Shown here one piece after another: positions 23,346 through 36,007 of a DNA stretch of 64,000 bases (position 1 is its first letter; each line of letters opens with the position of its first letter). This stretch comes from Trichopria drosophilae (taxonomy: Eukaryota > Arthropoda > Insecta > Hymenoptera > Diapriidae), in contig CM059584.1 of the NCBI GenBank assembly GCA_030407085.1, forward strand, positions 100,439,001 through 100,503,000, given 5' to 3'. A program made the position numbers and the translations under genes. Under the pieces are notes generated by a model. The model had not been told where the DNA came from. It did not search any database and saw only the letters and a list, made by a program, of their open reading frames with translations.

Positions 23346-23519
23346 CTGCAATTAAATTGCAGATTAAAATGATATATATGTATATAGGACATGAACACAT
23401 ATTTTCACAATTTTATAAACATGTAAATATTATATTATGATACTCATGATCATTGTAATTTGCAGTTTCATCACAGGAAGGTGTATTCTGCCGATATTCG
23501 AACTTTTGTTTACATTAAA

Positions 23520-23985
23520 AAATAACATCCTTGTGTACACAAGGTTACTGAAAGATTGACATCACGATTAAAAACAGGGAACATCCGTTTAGTACCTAAA
23601 CCTACACTGAAAAATGTAGGTGGAATTAAACCACCTAAAGATATATCATCTTTTCATAAAACGAGCAATGCAGCATATTAAATACCTTGTAAACAATGTA
23701 ATACTGCGGATCTCGGAAAGTCACAAAGAATATTAGAAACGCGTATAAAAGAACACAAAAAGAACATCGAAGGTAGATCGGAAAGTTTTACAGGCTTGAC
23801 TACACATGCAATTGAAAAAACACCATGGTTTTAACTACGATAATGTGATAATTTTGGAAATCGAAGCTAAATGCATAAAAAGAAGGGAAATTGAACATTT
23901 TTTTATAAGGATTGTCCGAATGAGGTGAATGCTCGATTTGAAAAATCTACATTACGGAATATTTACAATTCTTTAAAGAAAAAAT
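23520..23985 (+). pseudogene. Penelope-like element fragment with GIY-YIG endonuclease
   Basis: The plus strand reads NIRLVPKPTLKNVGGIKPP, then (after a stop) IPCKQC…LGKSQRILETRIKEHKKN, SFTGLTTHAIE and, after a frameshift, FNYDNVIILEIEAKCIKRREIEHFFI. Cys-x2-Cys, the 'TR.KEH' helix, 'TTH' and the final 'R..E..FI' block correspond position by position to the degenerate endonuclease in the element at 17010-18078. Stops and a frameshift make it dead. The RT part is absent or unrecognisable. A diverged direct repeat of about 35 bp (23053-23090 and 24283-24320, both GAATCATATAA-containing) might be remains of the pseudo-LTRs of these elements. Confidence 0.75.
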
Positions 23986-24329
23986 AATTCATTATCCTTC
24001 ATAACATTAATTGTCGACTTACCTCAGGTTTAACTCTTGCTTCTACACATAGAGGGACAATTTTTCTACATATAATGTGAGATTTAAAAGCAATATATGG
24101 GAAATGTGAGAACATCTAATCAAAATTCTGTTATATCCATTTTTATAAAATATTTGTCTGTTTCTGTCCACCTGCATTTTAAAGAAATTTCATTTTTTTA
24201 CTATGTTCTTGAATACGGCCACGATCTTCGGCTGAAATTAATATTATTGTTTTATACAGTTTAAATAATATATTTGTATAGTGGCCGTGCAATTATTTAT
24301 TACTTCTGAATCATATAAAATTAAATAAT

Positions 24330-25340
24330 AAAGTATTGAAAATGTACGTCGTTATATTAGTACGCAAGCTATAAACGTATTTAAGTAGAAAAAGGTACAA
24401 CAAGTCAGCCATACGTAAATAGAACAAAACACTACTTACAGGCATATGGATCAAAACCAAAATCACTTTTCTGTCTCATTTTCATTGTAAGCTAACTACA
24501 CCTACAATTTTTGAGAGCAGGTGAGAAGTGACATAAATATATTAAAAATAAATGATGATCTGTGAATGGTCTGTGATTATTTCAAAATTATACAAAATGT
24601 ACACAAGCTCCATATTGTTGAAGTATTTGAGAAAAAATTACAGTTTCTCTACTATTACAAAATACAAACGTTTCCAACATATCTGTTGTTAGCACAGAAA
24701 CGTCTAATATTAACAATAAGAAGAATTATCAGTTACGGAAATCGACGAATTCAAGCAGTATAGCAAGAATTAAGTAATAGATTAAAACATCTAAAATTGT
24801 AATTAGAAAAAAGATCAAAACAACAAGTAAACAAAAGTCAGTGACTACTAAATATCTTGCATTTGATAAAATATTTATTGACTTTATTTAATGTTTAGAG
24901 ATTAATAAAATAATAATTTTTTGTTTAAAATTAAGGTTCGCTTCAAAAAACAGCATTAAAATGGAAAATTAACAGTGTGAAAAAAATTGCAAATTAAAAA
25001 TTTATGGATAATCTTGAGTTTATAAAAGCAGGTAATGCTATAATTGGTTTTGTCTGTCCCTAAAGCAAAATTTAATACATGTTTCCAGTAGTGCAGGTAT
25101 TGGTAAATACTCTATGTAACTCGAATCATTTCTTTCTATTTGTGTTTTTGGTTACAATGGTAGTTGATAATAAGATCATTCGTAACCGATTCTTTCATGT
25201 TTTCTACTGTTCCAATTTTGGTTTGAACACCATTAACCTGATAATATCCTTATGCAAAAATACTATTCACAACTATAAGTAGTCAGTATAGTCACTTGCA
25301 ATAATATTTTACGAATCAATTTACGTAAAATAATAATAAA
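24330..25340. other. AT-rich stretch, nothing supportable
   Basis: AT-rich DNA with short chance frames only; no repeat ends, exon-like islands or RNA genes were recognised. Confidence 0.5.
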
Positions 25341-25348
25341 AATATATA

Positions 25349-25524
25349 CCCGGGAAAAAATGGATTATATACAATTAGATCCAATTATATATTATAATAC
25401 ATAATTATATACAATTTTTGGTATAATCGTATATAAACATATATAATTATATACTATTATATATAATTGTATCTTAATTTATATATAATTATATATAATT
25501 GTATATAATCCATTTTTTCCCGGG
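25349..25524. mobile_element. 176-bp palindromic MITE, CCCGGGAAAAAATGG ends, TA target
   Basis: Perfect terminal inverted repeats (left end CCCGGGAAAAAATGGATTAT, continuing to 28 bp) are flanked by TA on both sides. The interior is almost pure AT with repeated TATATAATT words and is itself palindromic. The perfect ends suggest a young copy. Tc1/mariner-type mobilisation is inferred from the TA target. Confidence 0.8.
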
Positions 25525-25617
25525 TATGGATATTTAGGTTTGCATTATATACTAAATTCTGCTTAGATACACTACGTTTCCAAAAGCGAATCTTGAAGGA
25601 ATCATATTTCTTATAAC

Positions 25618-26112
25618 CCCAATAGCACAATTTATTCCATCCATATTCCCCGAATATTCCTTTAGAACCTTGGGAATATTCCAAAGTAATATTCCATCGA
25701 TATTCCAGGAACATTGAAATGCCCAACGTTTGGAATGTTCCAGGGACATTGAAATATTCTGCATCTAAATATTATTAAGCATTACAGATTGAACATTTTA
25801 CATATTTTAAAAACTCTATCAATTAATGTAGAGAGATTATAAAAAAATAATATATATTTGTATTTTTAACAATTACCTACTACATTTTTAGAAAATCGTG
25901 TAATAATTGTGACACATCAATTAAATATTTTTAAATCAGCTTAAAAAATGATATTCATTCATTTCGAATTATTATTTCGTCTAAATTATTTGATTGTTTT
26001 TTGAATATTCTAACAAATTTATATTGTTTATAATATATTTCTAATGCAGAATATATCAATGTTCCTGGAATATTCAAAAGGAATATGGGTGGACTAAAGT
26101 GTGCTATTAGGG
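25618..26112. mobile_element. Inverted-repeat element with CCCAATAGCAC ends and GGAATATTCC interior
   Basis: The left end CCCAATAGCAC and right end GTGCTATTAGGG are inverted. Inward on both sides lie multiple GGAATATTCC-like words and TCCAGGAACATTGAA / CAATGTTCCTGGAATATTC, which are also inverted. It belongs with the intact small MITE at 57221-57328 (CCCTAATAGCACC ends) and the one-sided fragment at 55441-55590. Confidence 0.5.
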
Positions 26113-26329
26113 AATATTAATCCTGAATAAATTCTAACAAAAATTAGTATTTTGGAAAACATTTTCTGAATTTAACTAAATAAAACAGACTTTCATTGTA
26201 ACAATTTTGATATATTGATTTCTTGATTGCATAGAGCACTATACATTTTATTATTTTTAAACAGTAATATAATATTTTTTTTCAAAATCCTTTTGTCTAC
26301 GAAACTGTGTAAAAATCTAATTCTTCATG

Positions 26330-26540
26330 CCGCTGTTAGTCGCTAGTGTTTGGAAAATGCGATCTCCAAACTATTCTATGCGATAACGTTTCCTTCTAAC
26401 TGTTGTTTCCCATCCTCGTCATGCTGCACCTACTTAAGGTGCTCTCGACGTTGACAGCTCTGGTTGTACCGAAACTCTCAGCATCCCGGTGACGCTATTC
26501 ATGAACACCATTCTCGCATGCTCACTAGCACTCAATCTAT
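26330..26540. other. GC-richer island without recognisable gene
   Basis: About 200 bp of balanced composition in AT-rich DNA, containing CACCTACTTAAGGTGCTC and similar words. No coding frame or repeat structure stands out. Candidate conserved non-coding element. Confidence 0.22.
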
Positions 26541-27299
26541 CATAATCAAATTTATTTTTAGTTGTCGAAATTAGTAACTCAAATTGACGTTAGATTCGAT
26601 TATCTAGTAAGGATATAAGGGATAAATTTGTTTCAAAGACTTATGTTATTGTTGCCTAGAATAAGGACACTATTTTTCTGTAGTTATTAACATCAATTTT
26701 CTTAACTTGTCGAAACCTAGTAAACAACGTGATACTTCGTATATTATCGCAAAACAATAAATAAATAATTGCGTTATAATTACAAATTTTACTATTATTT
26801 AATAATCTTGCTGATATTTAATTTATAATATCGATGTATAAAGTACTCCATATCAACAAACCAGCTAATTTTGTATAACAAACTAGATGTAAACATTAAA
26901 ATATTGGAAATATCCTCATTCAAAATACGAAGTACATCTTGTTACATGGAACATATAGTTTTATTATATATTCATCATAAACTCTATTTCACTCACAATA
27001 AATAAAATTTCCTTAATCATGCTCATATGAAAATTGTAAAATTTAATAATGAAATATTATTATTCAAAATTTACCATGTTGCGATTAATAGCAGTTTTGA
27101 ACCGAAAGTTTTTGAAAAATAGAAAAATAGAAAAGAAGCTATTATAACATTCACATTTGGTATTCGGAAATTCGGTAGTAGCTGATTATAAATGCGGATA
27201 TCAGTTAATCATTTTTGTTGTATTCATTTTCCTTAAGATTAGGTTTAATTCACACAGGTTACATTAGTGATGGCATGTAATTTTCAAAATAAATATTTT
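26541..27299. other. AT-rich stretch, nothing supportable
   Basis: No gene, bounded repeat or RNA recognised. Confidence 0.5.
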
Positions 27300-27625
27300 A
27301 TAATTGTGTGCGTAAAGTTAGTGCGTAAATTACATTTGATGCCTGTTTTTCGTGCGTAAAGTTCACTTTGACGCATTCCCGACGACAAAATTCGTAAAGT
27401 GAACGGTCATGCGTAAAGTTGTACTTTACGCACTCAACCAGGCATCAAAACTTTACGCAATCTCTTTACCCAATTACAAAAACTAGGATACCTAACATGG
27501 GTGTAAAGTATAACTGTTACGCATCAGTCGGGAATTGTACACATCACTAGGTGCCTTCGGCGCCGCGTATGTATAGTTCCCACCCGGTGCGTAAAAGTAC
27601 ACTTTACACCCTTGTTAGGTAATAT
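27300..27625. repeat. Second GCGTAAAGT palindrome cluster: two adjacent inverted-repeat units
   Basis: The first unit (about 27337-27450) is framed by TTTGATGCCTG and its inverse CAGGCATCAAA, with GCGTAAAGTTCACTTTGACGC and GCGTAAAGTTGTACTTTACGC dyads inside. The second (about 27491-27616) has ends ACCTAACATGGGTGTAAAGT and inverse ACTTTACACCCTTGTTAGGT around a GC-rich centre (GCCTTCGGCGCCGCG). The same core motif organises 18397-18822. Non-coding. Confidence 0.6.
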
Positions 27626-29510
27626 ACCATTTTTTTTCTTGGCATGGGTCTCACACAAAAAAAAGTATTTAATAAGTATACACTTTCCTTACTTATAATT
27701 AAATAAAAATACGATCAGAATATATGATGATTAATATAGTCTTAGTTTTAAATGAATTCCATGTTAGGGTCCGGTAATCTCGTGATAAGAATAATATACA
27801 ATTATTAAAAAATATACATAATGTACAACCACCTATCTTATGATTCACTGCATATATACCCTCATAGAAACTGGCATGATTAGTCAGTGCTTCCTTGACT
27901 TCAACCAATTTCATATTACTCTTAGAACATTGATTGTTGGCTTTAATGATAAATCATACATTGGCTCATATTAATTACGAGAAACATATGCAATACGATG
28001 TAGAATGCCTTTCCTTCCTGAAGACTGGAATAATGGAAATACGCAATTCATCATCTACACCCATTAGGCACAATGACTGAATGATGCCTAATGACTTAGA
28101 TGATCTATACAGCTCACCTAAGATAAAGACGGTTCATAATAAACTTCACTAAACAAAATTAAACTCTAATATTCTAACTTGAATTGTTAAACAGGTTACC
28201 CTATTCTGGAATATTTTCAGTTCAATCGAATTCATTTGCGAATGAATTTTGTTTATTCAAATTCTCATTTATTCGTGTTTTCCACATTTGAGCTAAATAA
28301 TTTCGTCCTAGGTAATTAATGATACATATTAATTTTTAATGAAGTTTCTTACTGAATGTTTATGATTAAAAACTGGCCAAACGTGTTATAAACATAACTT
28401 TATGATGGTAACTTGGGTCACTATTGCGTAATGTTTTAAAATAGAAAGTTAGAGCAAAGAAACATCAAATAATATCTCACATTTCTAAGAATAGTTTTTC
28501 TGCTAATGATTTAGTTTTCTTATGTTTCATTTTTTTTGTGTTTTACACAGAAAAAGAATTAATAGATTCTACCCAGAACTTAAGTAAAATTTACCGAAGA
28601 ACTTGAGTAACCATTGTTAATACAAATAATTAAAAGAACAATTCTAATTTTCTGCAGTTTATCTGGAATTTATCTAGATTTATCTTTTAAATGCTTGAAT
28701 AACGCCAATGATGTATGTATTGAAATATTTTCCAAGTAAACAAAATCAGATAATTTTTATATTTAATATAACTGGTGTCAATTTTCTTGCGAGTGCTTGT
28801 AGAATATCTAGCCTAGTTTTTCCTTAATCTGTGATTAAACGTCATGTAGAAACTTATTGCTCAAAGGCTAGAGTATTATTTATTTATATTTTTCAATAAA
28901 TTTTGCTTTTAAACGAGACTCGGTAAATTTTACATGACTAAGTTTGGCAAATTCCACTCATGATTTTTTCTGTGTATATGAAATATGACGTAATCGGATT
29001 ACATGAGTATTATATCGATGTCAGAATGAAGTTACTCTGTATTTGTCATCATTGATTGTTTTTGTTTGTTAATAACTTCGATTGTTTAGAAAATGCATAT
29101 GAGTCTGCTCAAACATTCACTATTGTAAATATTTCATAATTGAGAATTACAAAGATTTGATAATAAAACATTCATATGTTTCGGTCATAAAAAATAAAAG
29201 GATAATCACAATATAATACAAGAGTTTAAAATACACTCGACCTCTTTGTGCGGGTCATTATCAGAATGCACCAAATTTTTGTATTTTTAACGGTCGGTAA
29301 AATTTCGAAAATGAAAAAGTGAATTACTTTTGGGTACTACCCGAGTAGAAAATAATTTATGTAAACTTGATCAAATTTGGTTAAAAGCGAATGAATCGGT
29401 ATATAATCAAAATAAGATCACTTGTTTCAAACATTGTAGACTGTACAATTTCTGGCCAATTAATGGCCAATTATTTTTGATCCCATTTTATCTATTTTTA
29501 TATACAGAAA
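27626..29510. other. AT-rich stretch, nothing supportable
   Basis: Only short chance frames; no bounded elements or RNA genes seen. Confidence 0.5.
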
Positions 29511-29529
29511 CTGTTGATGCAGGAATTGT

Positions 29530-30260
29530 GGCCAATGATCAGCGGATCTGCTTTCAAGTCGAATTTCGGCGGATCCATTTTATTTTAAAGAAAAGTTATA
29601 TTTTTCATATATATTTTTTTGGTTTCGTCGGCTCTGTTGGAATTTCAATCCAAGTGGATAAATCATTTGGCACACTTTTGCAGGAGTCGATTATGATTTT
29701 GCTTTTTTTTATTTTGCATATCTCCGTGTCCAAAATTCCGTATACCAGATGTAATCATTCAAAGAAATTTGTCCTGCCATAATAATATAAAATATTTAAA
29801 AATTGTGGAACTTTTCAGATCTAAACGAGTCAAATTATGAAATATTTTATACTCGATTAGTTCCACGTTTTGGTCCATTTTGAAACTGAATAATGTCCAA
29901 TTAGATACGGTTATCTGAAACAACCTAAGTTGAATTTGATTAGATTACGACAAAAAAGTGATCTTATTCTGATCGACATCTGATACATTCTGAATGAATG
30001 CATTATTGTGTGCAGATAAAAACAAATAAAAAATGCATCAAATATGGGAAAGACACCTCATTTGAGTGCAATTTTTATATAATTTATGTTAATTGTCGAA
30101 AATTATCAAATCCTAAAATTTATTTGATTCTGATCATTTTTCGATTCATTCGTTTTCGTACAAATTTCATCAAAATAAGATCAATTTTTTTTACTCGGGA
30201 CAGACAAACTATACATTTCTACCCATATAAAGCATCTCCTACTAATGTCTAAACTAATAT
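29530..30260 (+). repeat. Dispersed repeat, copy 1 (partner at 58920-59640)
   Basis: Blocks such as TGTTGGAATTTCAATCCA, CAACCTAAG(T/C)TGAAT and ATTCTGATCGACATCTGATA recur in the same order and orientation at 58920-59640 with moderate divergence. In both copies a frame encoding 'VGISIQV(D/E)KSF..LLQE.I.ILLF' is open over about 50 codons, but surrounding parts are equally conserved and the frame is short, so coding is not established. The family is unidentified; no terminal repeats were found. Confidence 0.6.
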
Positions 30261-30647
30261 ATAATAAGTAACTAATTGAAAAAATGCAACTGGAAATTCA
30301 GTGAATAATTACTGCTTTCCTGTGAAAAAGGAATCATTGACTGAAATCGGTATACATTCTCAACTGTTAAATATATTGGCAATATCCCTTCAATATCATA
30401 AAGTTCTTGAATATAGCTTCACAAAAAGTAAAACAATAGCTACAATATATTCGGCTCATAAATACTTCTCTATCATGTATACTGCATTAAATAAAATATT
30501 ATTCATGAGTCTGTTAAATTTTATTATGTAAAAATATGTACCAGAAAAATGTTTTCTAAAAACTTTAAATAAATACTTCATAGATATGACATTACAGTGA
30601 ATTTATAATCAAATTATCTTAATTTTGATGTATTTGGAGGAAATGTA

Positions 30648-31313
30648 AGGCAGTTAGACCCCGGGATATAGTATGTTCAGAAAAAATATTTAATACCGTT
30701 TTCAAGAAATTAATTTTCATTATTAATGATATTGTTGACGAGAGAAAGCATTACTGTTCTGAAAAAAAAATTGAATCCTCCTAAAATAGTTTGTTCAACA
30801 ACTTTTTTGTTAATGACGCAACTTTTCTTCTTTTGGCCAGTTAAGAATTTTTGAAAAATGAATGGATTTTATCGAATGACAGCTTATTTTGTCGAGAAAA
30901 CCATTCTCTATAACTTTACCAAATGATTTTTGAAAATTTCTGAAGCTAACGTCAAAGATCTCTATTTATTTAAAAAATAGTTATTATTTTTCACAACTTC
31001 TGTAAAATTTTAGTGATTAGGTAAAGTTTGGAAAAATTCGTTGAGTAAAGTTTTAGAGAATCTTTTCCCGGAAAAAAAGGCCATCATTCGTTAGAATCCT
31101 TTAATTTTTACAAAATTTTTAACTAACGATAAGAAGAAAGTTTGAATTATTAACAAAAGTTGTGTATCAGATTATTTTGGCCGGTTACAATATTTTTTCA
31201 AAAAAAATATTACTTGTTCCCTGAAACAATGTCATGATTAGTGAAAAATAAATTCCTAGAACTGTTATTAAATATTTTTCCCAAACATACCATATCGTGG
31301 GGTTTAACTACCT
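30648..31313. mobile_element. 666-bp fold-back element, TA target, AGGCAGTTAGACCCC ends
   Basis: The left end AGGCAGTTAGACCCCGGGAT and the inverse of the right end AGGTAGTTAAACCCCACGAT match well. The pairing continues inward through TAGTATGTT, AAAAATATTTAATA and AATTTTCA, giving long imperfect arms. TA flanks both ends (30646-47, 31314-15). No coding capacity. Confidence 0.7.
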
Positions 31314-33753
31314 TAAATAAATATTTTTCAAAAGCAAACATTCTTTAAACCTATTAAACTGCGCGCGATGGTTTTGCATTTATATAATTCTATTTTATCA
31401 ATTTTTTCGTATTGATCTTCTATAATAACACTATTGATTTGTCAACAAGCTTTAATTTGTACATTCCAATCCTGTACATCATAATAATAGCACTCATTGC
31501 TCGATCCCGTTCTTATCTCTTGTTCTCATTCTTTACCTTATTTGCTCATTGTTTCCCTTTCTCTTGTATATCTGTCCTTGTGATCTAAATCTTCGTTTTT
31601 GTTCTTGCGGCAAGAGTTAATCTCAGCACCGACAAGTTTACTCGAGAACAACCTGGAAACTCGAGTCCCTGCTTTCCCAGAAGACTTTGCCGCTGCTTTT
31701 GCGATATACGAAGAGTAAGTCCGAAAGCGCAGTAAAGGCAAACCGAACCTAACCTATACAGTCACATACGCGACGTAATGCTAAACGCCAAAATATTAAT
31801 TTCCTACGAAAATTTGGAAAATTAAAGAATTGAAAATATTACTTGGATCAGTTAAACATCAATATTTGAATATAACAAGCATAAGTCAAATAATATTAAT
31901 CCCTACTTACTAATTTATTATTCAATATCCATTTTACGTCAAGTACGGTCAGTTTTTAATATAGTTTATCACAGAACGTTAAATAATTCAAAATATTTGG
32001 AATGTTGTAGTTTATCGGAATAGAAATAATTAAACATATATTTTATATAATATATTCACTGTTAGCTATATTTTATTTCATAACAATTGAAATGTTAAGA
32101 AACTCATTGACTAGTAAATGATAATTTAACAATAAGGCAGCAAAATTCTATAATTAATTAAATTATATAATTGATCGTACGGTTTTAAAAACAGAACTAC
32201 AGTTACCAAAATTATCGAAAAGAAAAAATATAGAAAACGTGAATATCTTTTTATTTGCGTAATGCAATGCATTGAGAATTCGTAATTAAAATTCGAATTC
32301 TGTTTTCATATTTTAGTACTTTAAATTATGATTAAACATTAATTTTGTATTCTTGTTTCATAACATAATGTATATTGTTTTTCAGTGATATTTTAAGTGA
32401 TTTCCATCAAATTAAAAAGTCAATTTATGTCAGTTTAAAAATATTAAAAGTTTAAAATATTGAACCTTGCGTGCAAAATATCCGATTTTGTATATTAAAT
32501 TGTGTTTTAATTCAGGCCGAATTGATAAACTGCGTAGCTTCCATATTATTTTTTCATTTTGACGCACAGCTATACATGATGCATCACTACCGATGCGTAC
32601 GGCGCATGAAATATTTCTACAAAAGAACGGTAAATCCAAAATTGAATATATTAAAAATTTGTTGCATATTACGTTTAAAAGGCTAGTATACATTTTTGAA
32701 CAGTTGCATGGAAACAGCAGGTTGCACCCAGCTTTTCAGAAAAGTATCATAATGCAAAGAGAGCCGCATAAAAGAATTACGAATGTATGACTGACAACAA
32801 ACAAATTTTTTTTTATTCGAGGGTTGTATTTTTAGAAACTTTAATGATAACTATAGTATTTAGAAATTAATTTAATAACAGAAATATTTTGAAACATATA
32901 ATACTTGAAATAATGTATTAATGATTTTGTTTTCTGATAGTGAATGTTTCTTAAAAGAGTGTGATAATAAGTATTAAAAACAGATGTAATTGCCTATGGT
33001 TACTTTTTATACATGGATACAATTCGAATAATGTAGTTGGTGGAGGTATTCACATCTGAATTTTATATTATATTATTGAATCAGTTGATGTCTATAATAT
33101 TTGATTTATAATATGATTTTCATATAATAACGTTACGAATTATTTTTATTGCATATTATGTAGCACTACATAATATTAATTCCAACCGAACGCACGGAAA
33201 TCGTGTTAACGTTACAGGAAATTTTATCGTCGTAAACATTGGCGTCGTTTTGCCACTGTTCATTTTAATCGAAAACTTTGTTAGTTAGAACTTAAATATT
33301 CATTAGTTTTGGATATACACTATTTTATCATAATTTACAGCTTATAATAGAGTAATATATATTCATATATTAGCCGCTTGTCATTCGCATCTGGCGTCTG
33401 GTCTTCCTCATTCACCCTTATTTGTGAGTTACATATTTTCGATGTTTATACTTTCATGACATTTTTTAGCTTAGAAACTAGTGTAGATTAGTATTAAAGT
33501 ATATTTTCAAATTTGCTATATCGATAGAAAAACAGGGATTAAATATTCGTATTTATTATAATTCTAAATAAAAAATAAAATTTAGTTATTTTAAGAAGAT
33601 ATCCATAACACGCAAATAAACTAATATTCTAATTTATTTTCATGAATATTTTTCATTCTAATCACTAAATTTGATTGATATAGTGTACATAATGTTGTGT
33701 CTTAGATGCTTATTACTGACCTTTTACTTACAAGTGATAGGTACCAGTTTGTA
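31314..33753. other. AT-rich stretch, nothing supportable
   Basis: A slightly GC-richer patch at about 31600-31760 ends with CCGAACCTAACC but has no convincing frame. The rest is AT-rich without recognisable features. Confidence 0.45.
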
Positions 33754-33756
33754 TTA

Positions 33757-34638
33757 GGGGCATTGCATATCTCAATGTAACACTTCGCGGTTGACGTTTT
33801 TCGATTTGGCTGACATTTTACTGCTATTTTCTACATCGAAAAATATGTGTCCAGGTAAAATTTCAAGTCCTTATCTGTTATAAACGTCTTACAATCTTCT
33901 TAAAATTAAATTTTAAAAACTCATTTTTGCTCTGAAAACCGTGATTTTTAGTTAACAAATATTTTAGTAGTGCAAATCGATTAGAAATTTGCCAAGGAAT
34001 TCAGTCCCATTTACGTTTTTTAGGTGATGTTTAACGCGTGAACAGTAAATGATTTATCTATAAAAAATTCATAACTTAAAAATACCTATTTCGATTTGGT
34101 TCAAATTTTCAATAAAAATAGTTAAAAGTACGTACTACGAAATGATTATATTAGTAATCTGTTTTTTTTTTAGTTTTTTTCAATATTTTCTAAAAATAGC
34201 GCGAAAATTCAATTTTTTTTCTAATAAATTGTAGTAATATAAAATAATATAAAAGTAAATTCTATCCAAAATATAATTATCTTTCCTGAAAATTGGAGCC
34301 AAATCGAAATGAGTATTTTTAAGTTATGAATTTTTAATGAAAAAATTGTTTTTCTATCTCCTGTTCATGCGTTAAACTTTACCTAAAAAACGTATATGGG
34401 ACTGAATTCCTTGACAAATTTCCAATCGATTTGCACTATTTAAATATTTTTTACTAAAAATCACAGTTTTTAATTATAATTTATTTATAAAAAATGTCAA
34501 ATTTTACTAAATTGATGATTGTGAGACTTCTATACCAGATAAGGACTTGAAATGTTACCTAGGCACATCTTTTTCGATGTAGACCAGTAAAATTTCAGAC
34601 AAATCGAAGAACCTCGACCGCGAAGATAGAATGACCCT
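33757..34638. mobile_element. 882-bp fold-back element, TTA target (Harbinger-like)
   Basis: Nearly the whole element is one imperfect palindrome. Left-arm landmarks CTTCGCGGTTGACG, TTCGATTTGGCTGACATTTTA, AAGTCCTTATCTG, GAATTCAGTCCCAT and TAACTTAAAAATACC each have an inverted partner in order on the right arm. The ends (GGGGCATTG… and …CATTCTATC-type inverse) are flanked by TTA (33754-56 and 34639-41). TTA duplications are typical of PIF/Harbinger elements, so that is a tentative class. No coding. Confidence 0.72.
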
Positions 34639-34987
34639 TTATTAATAAGCGTATTTTCATAATATATTTAAGAGAACTGTAGAAAGCTGTATCCAGAAAT
34701 CTTCTTAAAACCCTTTAAGTATAAAGGAATCAAGACATATATAGACAATAAAAAAATACACGGTTGTGGAAAATCTCATTGAAAATCTATATTGTCTTTC
34801 TTAGTTGTAATTTGTTAAATACACTTTTTGCAACTATATAAACTTTCCACAGCTAGTCCGTACATATTATAAAAGTCAAATGTGGTTAATATTAATCATG
34901 GAATTTGATACGAAATATTAGTTAAAACTAATGTAGCCATTGAAGTGAAGCAACACTTTATAATTCTGAATTTTAGAGATTCATTAT

Positions 34988-35549
34988 GGGGAAAGTTCCA
35001 TATAGAAAAGATTCAATGACACTCAAATGATAGAACTATTATGGAAAATATCACAAAACATTTATATTCAATAACTTATATGTTGCAACATCGTGTGCCT
35101 TGTAAATGTCTTAGTGGAAATCTGAAAGTCATTTAGAAGCATCGAATTCATCAAAAGGGAATTCTAAACTTAAAAAAAATCACGGAATCGAGACATCCGG
35201 AAAAAAATTTCGCCGCTTCACCCCAAAGTATCATTTGGACTTCCATGTACGGTATTTCATTATAAACAGACAAAAAAGGAACAATTCATGTTTTTTAAAT
35301 AAGTCCAAAAAATATATTTTTACAATAAATATATAAATAATGATTATTAAACTGTCAAAATGAAAATATTTACAAATCTGAGAACAAAGCACAGTAAAAA
35401 GCACAGTAGGTAAGAGAACAGAAAATGAAATATCATGCCTCCTCAAAATGTGAAAAATGGTGTAAGCAAAGAAACCACATATGATATTTTACAATTAGTA
35501 TGATCATAATGGAAATATTTGAGATTCGTCACTTCGTCCCGTTCGCCCC
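34988..35549. mobile_element. Shorter, reverse-oriented relative of the 20698-21573 element
   Basis: The right boundary CGTCCCGTTCGCCCC followed by TA, and a left boundary GGGGAAAGTTCC, resemble the inverse of the 20698-21573 ends. The inner 400 bp or so match that element in reverse orientation, including CATCCGGAAAAA, CGCTTCACCCCAAAGTATCA, TGATTATTAAACTG and CTCAAAATGTGAAAAATGG. The left end is less certain than the right. Confidence 0.6.
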
Positions 35550-35550
35550 T

Positions 35551-36007
35551 ATTATAAAAAATGTTTCATCCTTTCTACCTGTGTGATCATTAAAATTCTT
35601 TATCATAGACACATAAACTTCAAATAATACGGAGCTCTTAATCTCATAAAAATTCCACCCTTGGGAAATGGTATTTCATTACATGACTATTGTTTCTATT
35701 AGATTTTCTTAAATAGAATTAGTTATTTGCCTCGATTCCTCTAAAAAAATATTCCAGTAATAGTCTTGTGAACTCGATAAAAATTAAAGAAATTTCTTAA
35801 AGGCTTAAGAAACATTATAATCGAACAATTTTACTTGGAAAATATATAAATTACATCTAAATTAGAATCTTTCAGAGAAAATGATTAATTCAAAACTAGG
35901 TTTTAAGTACGGTGTGGACCCTTTTCGACGATAGTAAATTTTTTGGTGAATATATGAATAGAATATTTTTTCGAGAATTTTTTAAGAGAAGAGTGAAAAA
36001 TACTCAC
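35551..36007. other. AT-rich intronic sequence downstream of the Ig exon
   Basis: On the minus strand this follows the donor of the Ig exon and so should be intron. AT-rich, no further exon recognised. Confidence 0.5.

Noticed and set aside
29330..29782. 150-codon plus-strand frame
   Set aside because: AT-rich codons, only its last third is shared with the repeat copy at 58978-59202, and no domain; treated as part of a dispersed repeat.
31720..31760. AACCTAACC words as interstitial telomere repeat
   Set aside because: Only one or two tandem units; such words are common in insect genomes and do not make an array.
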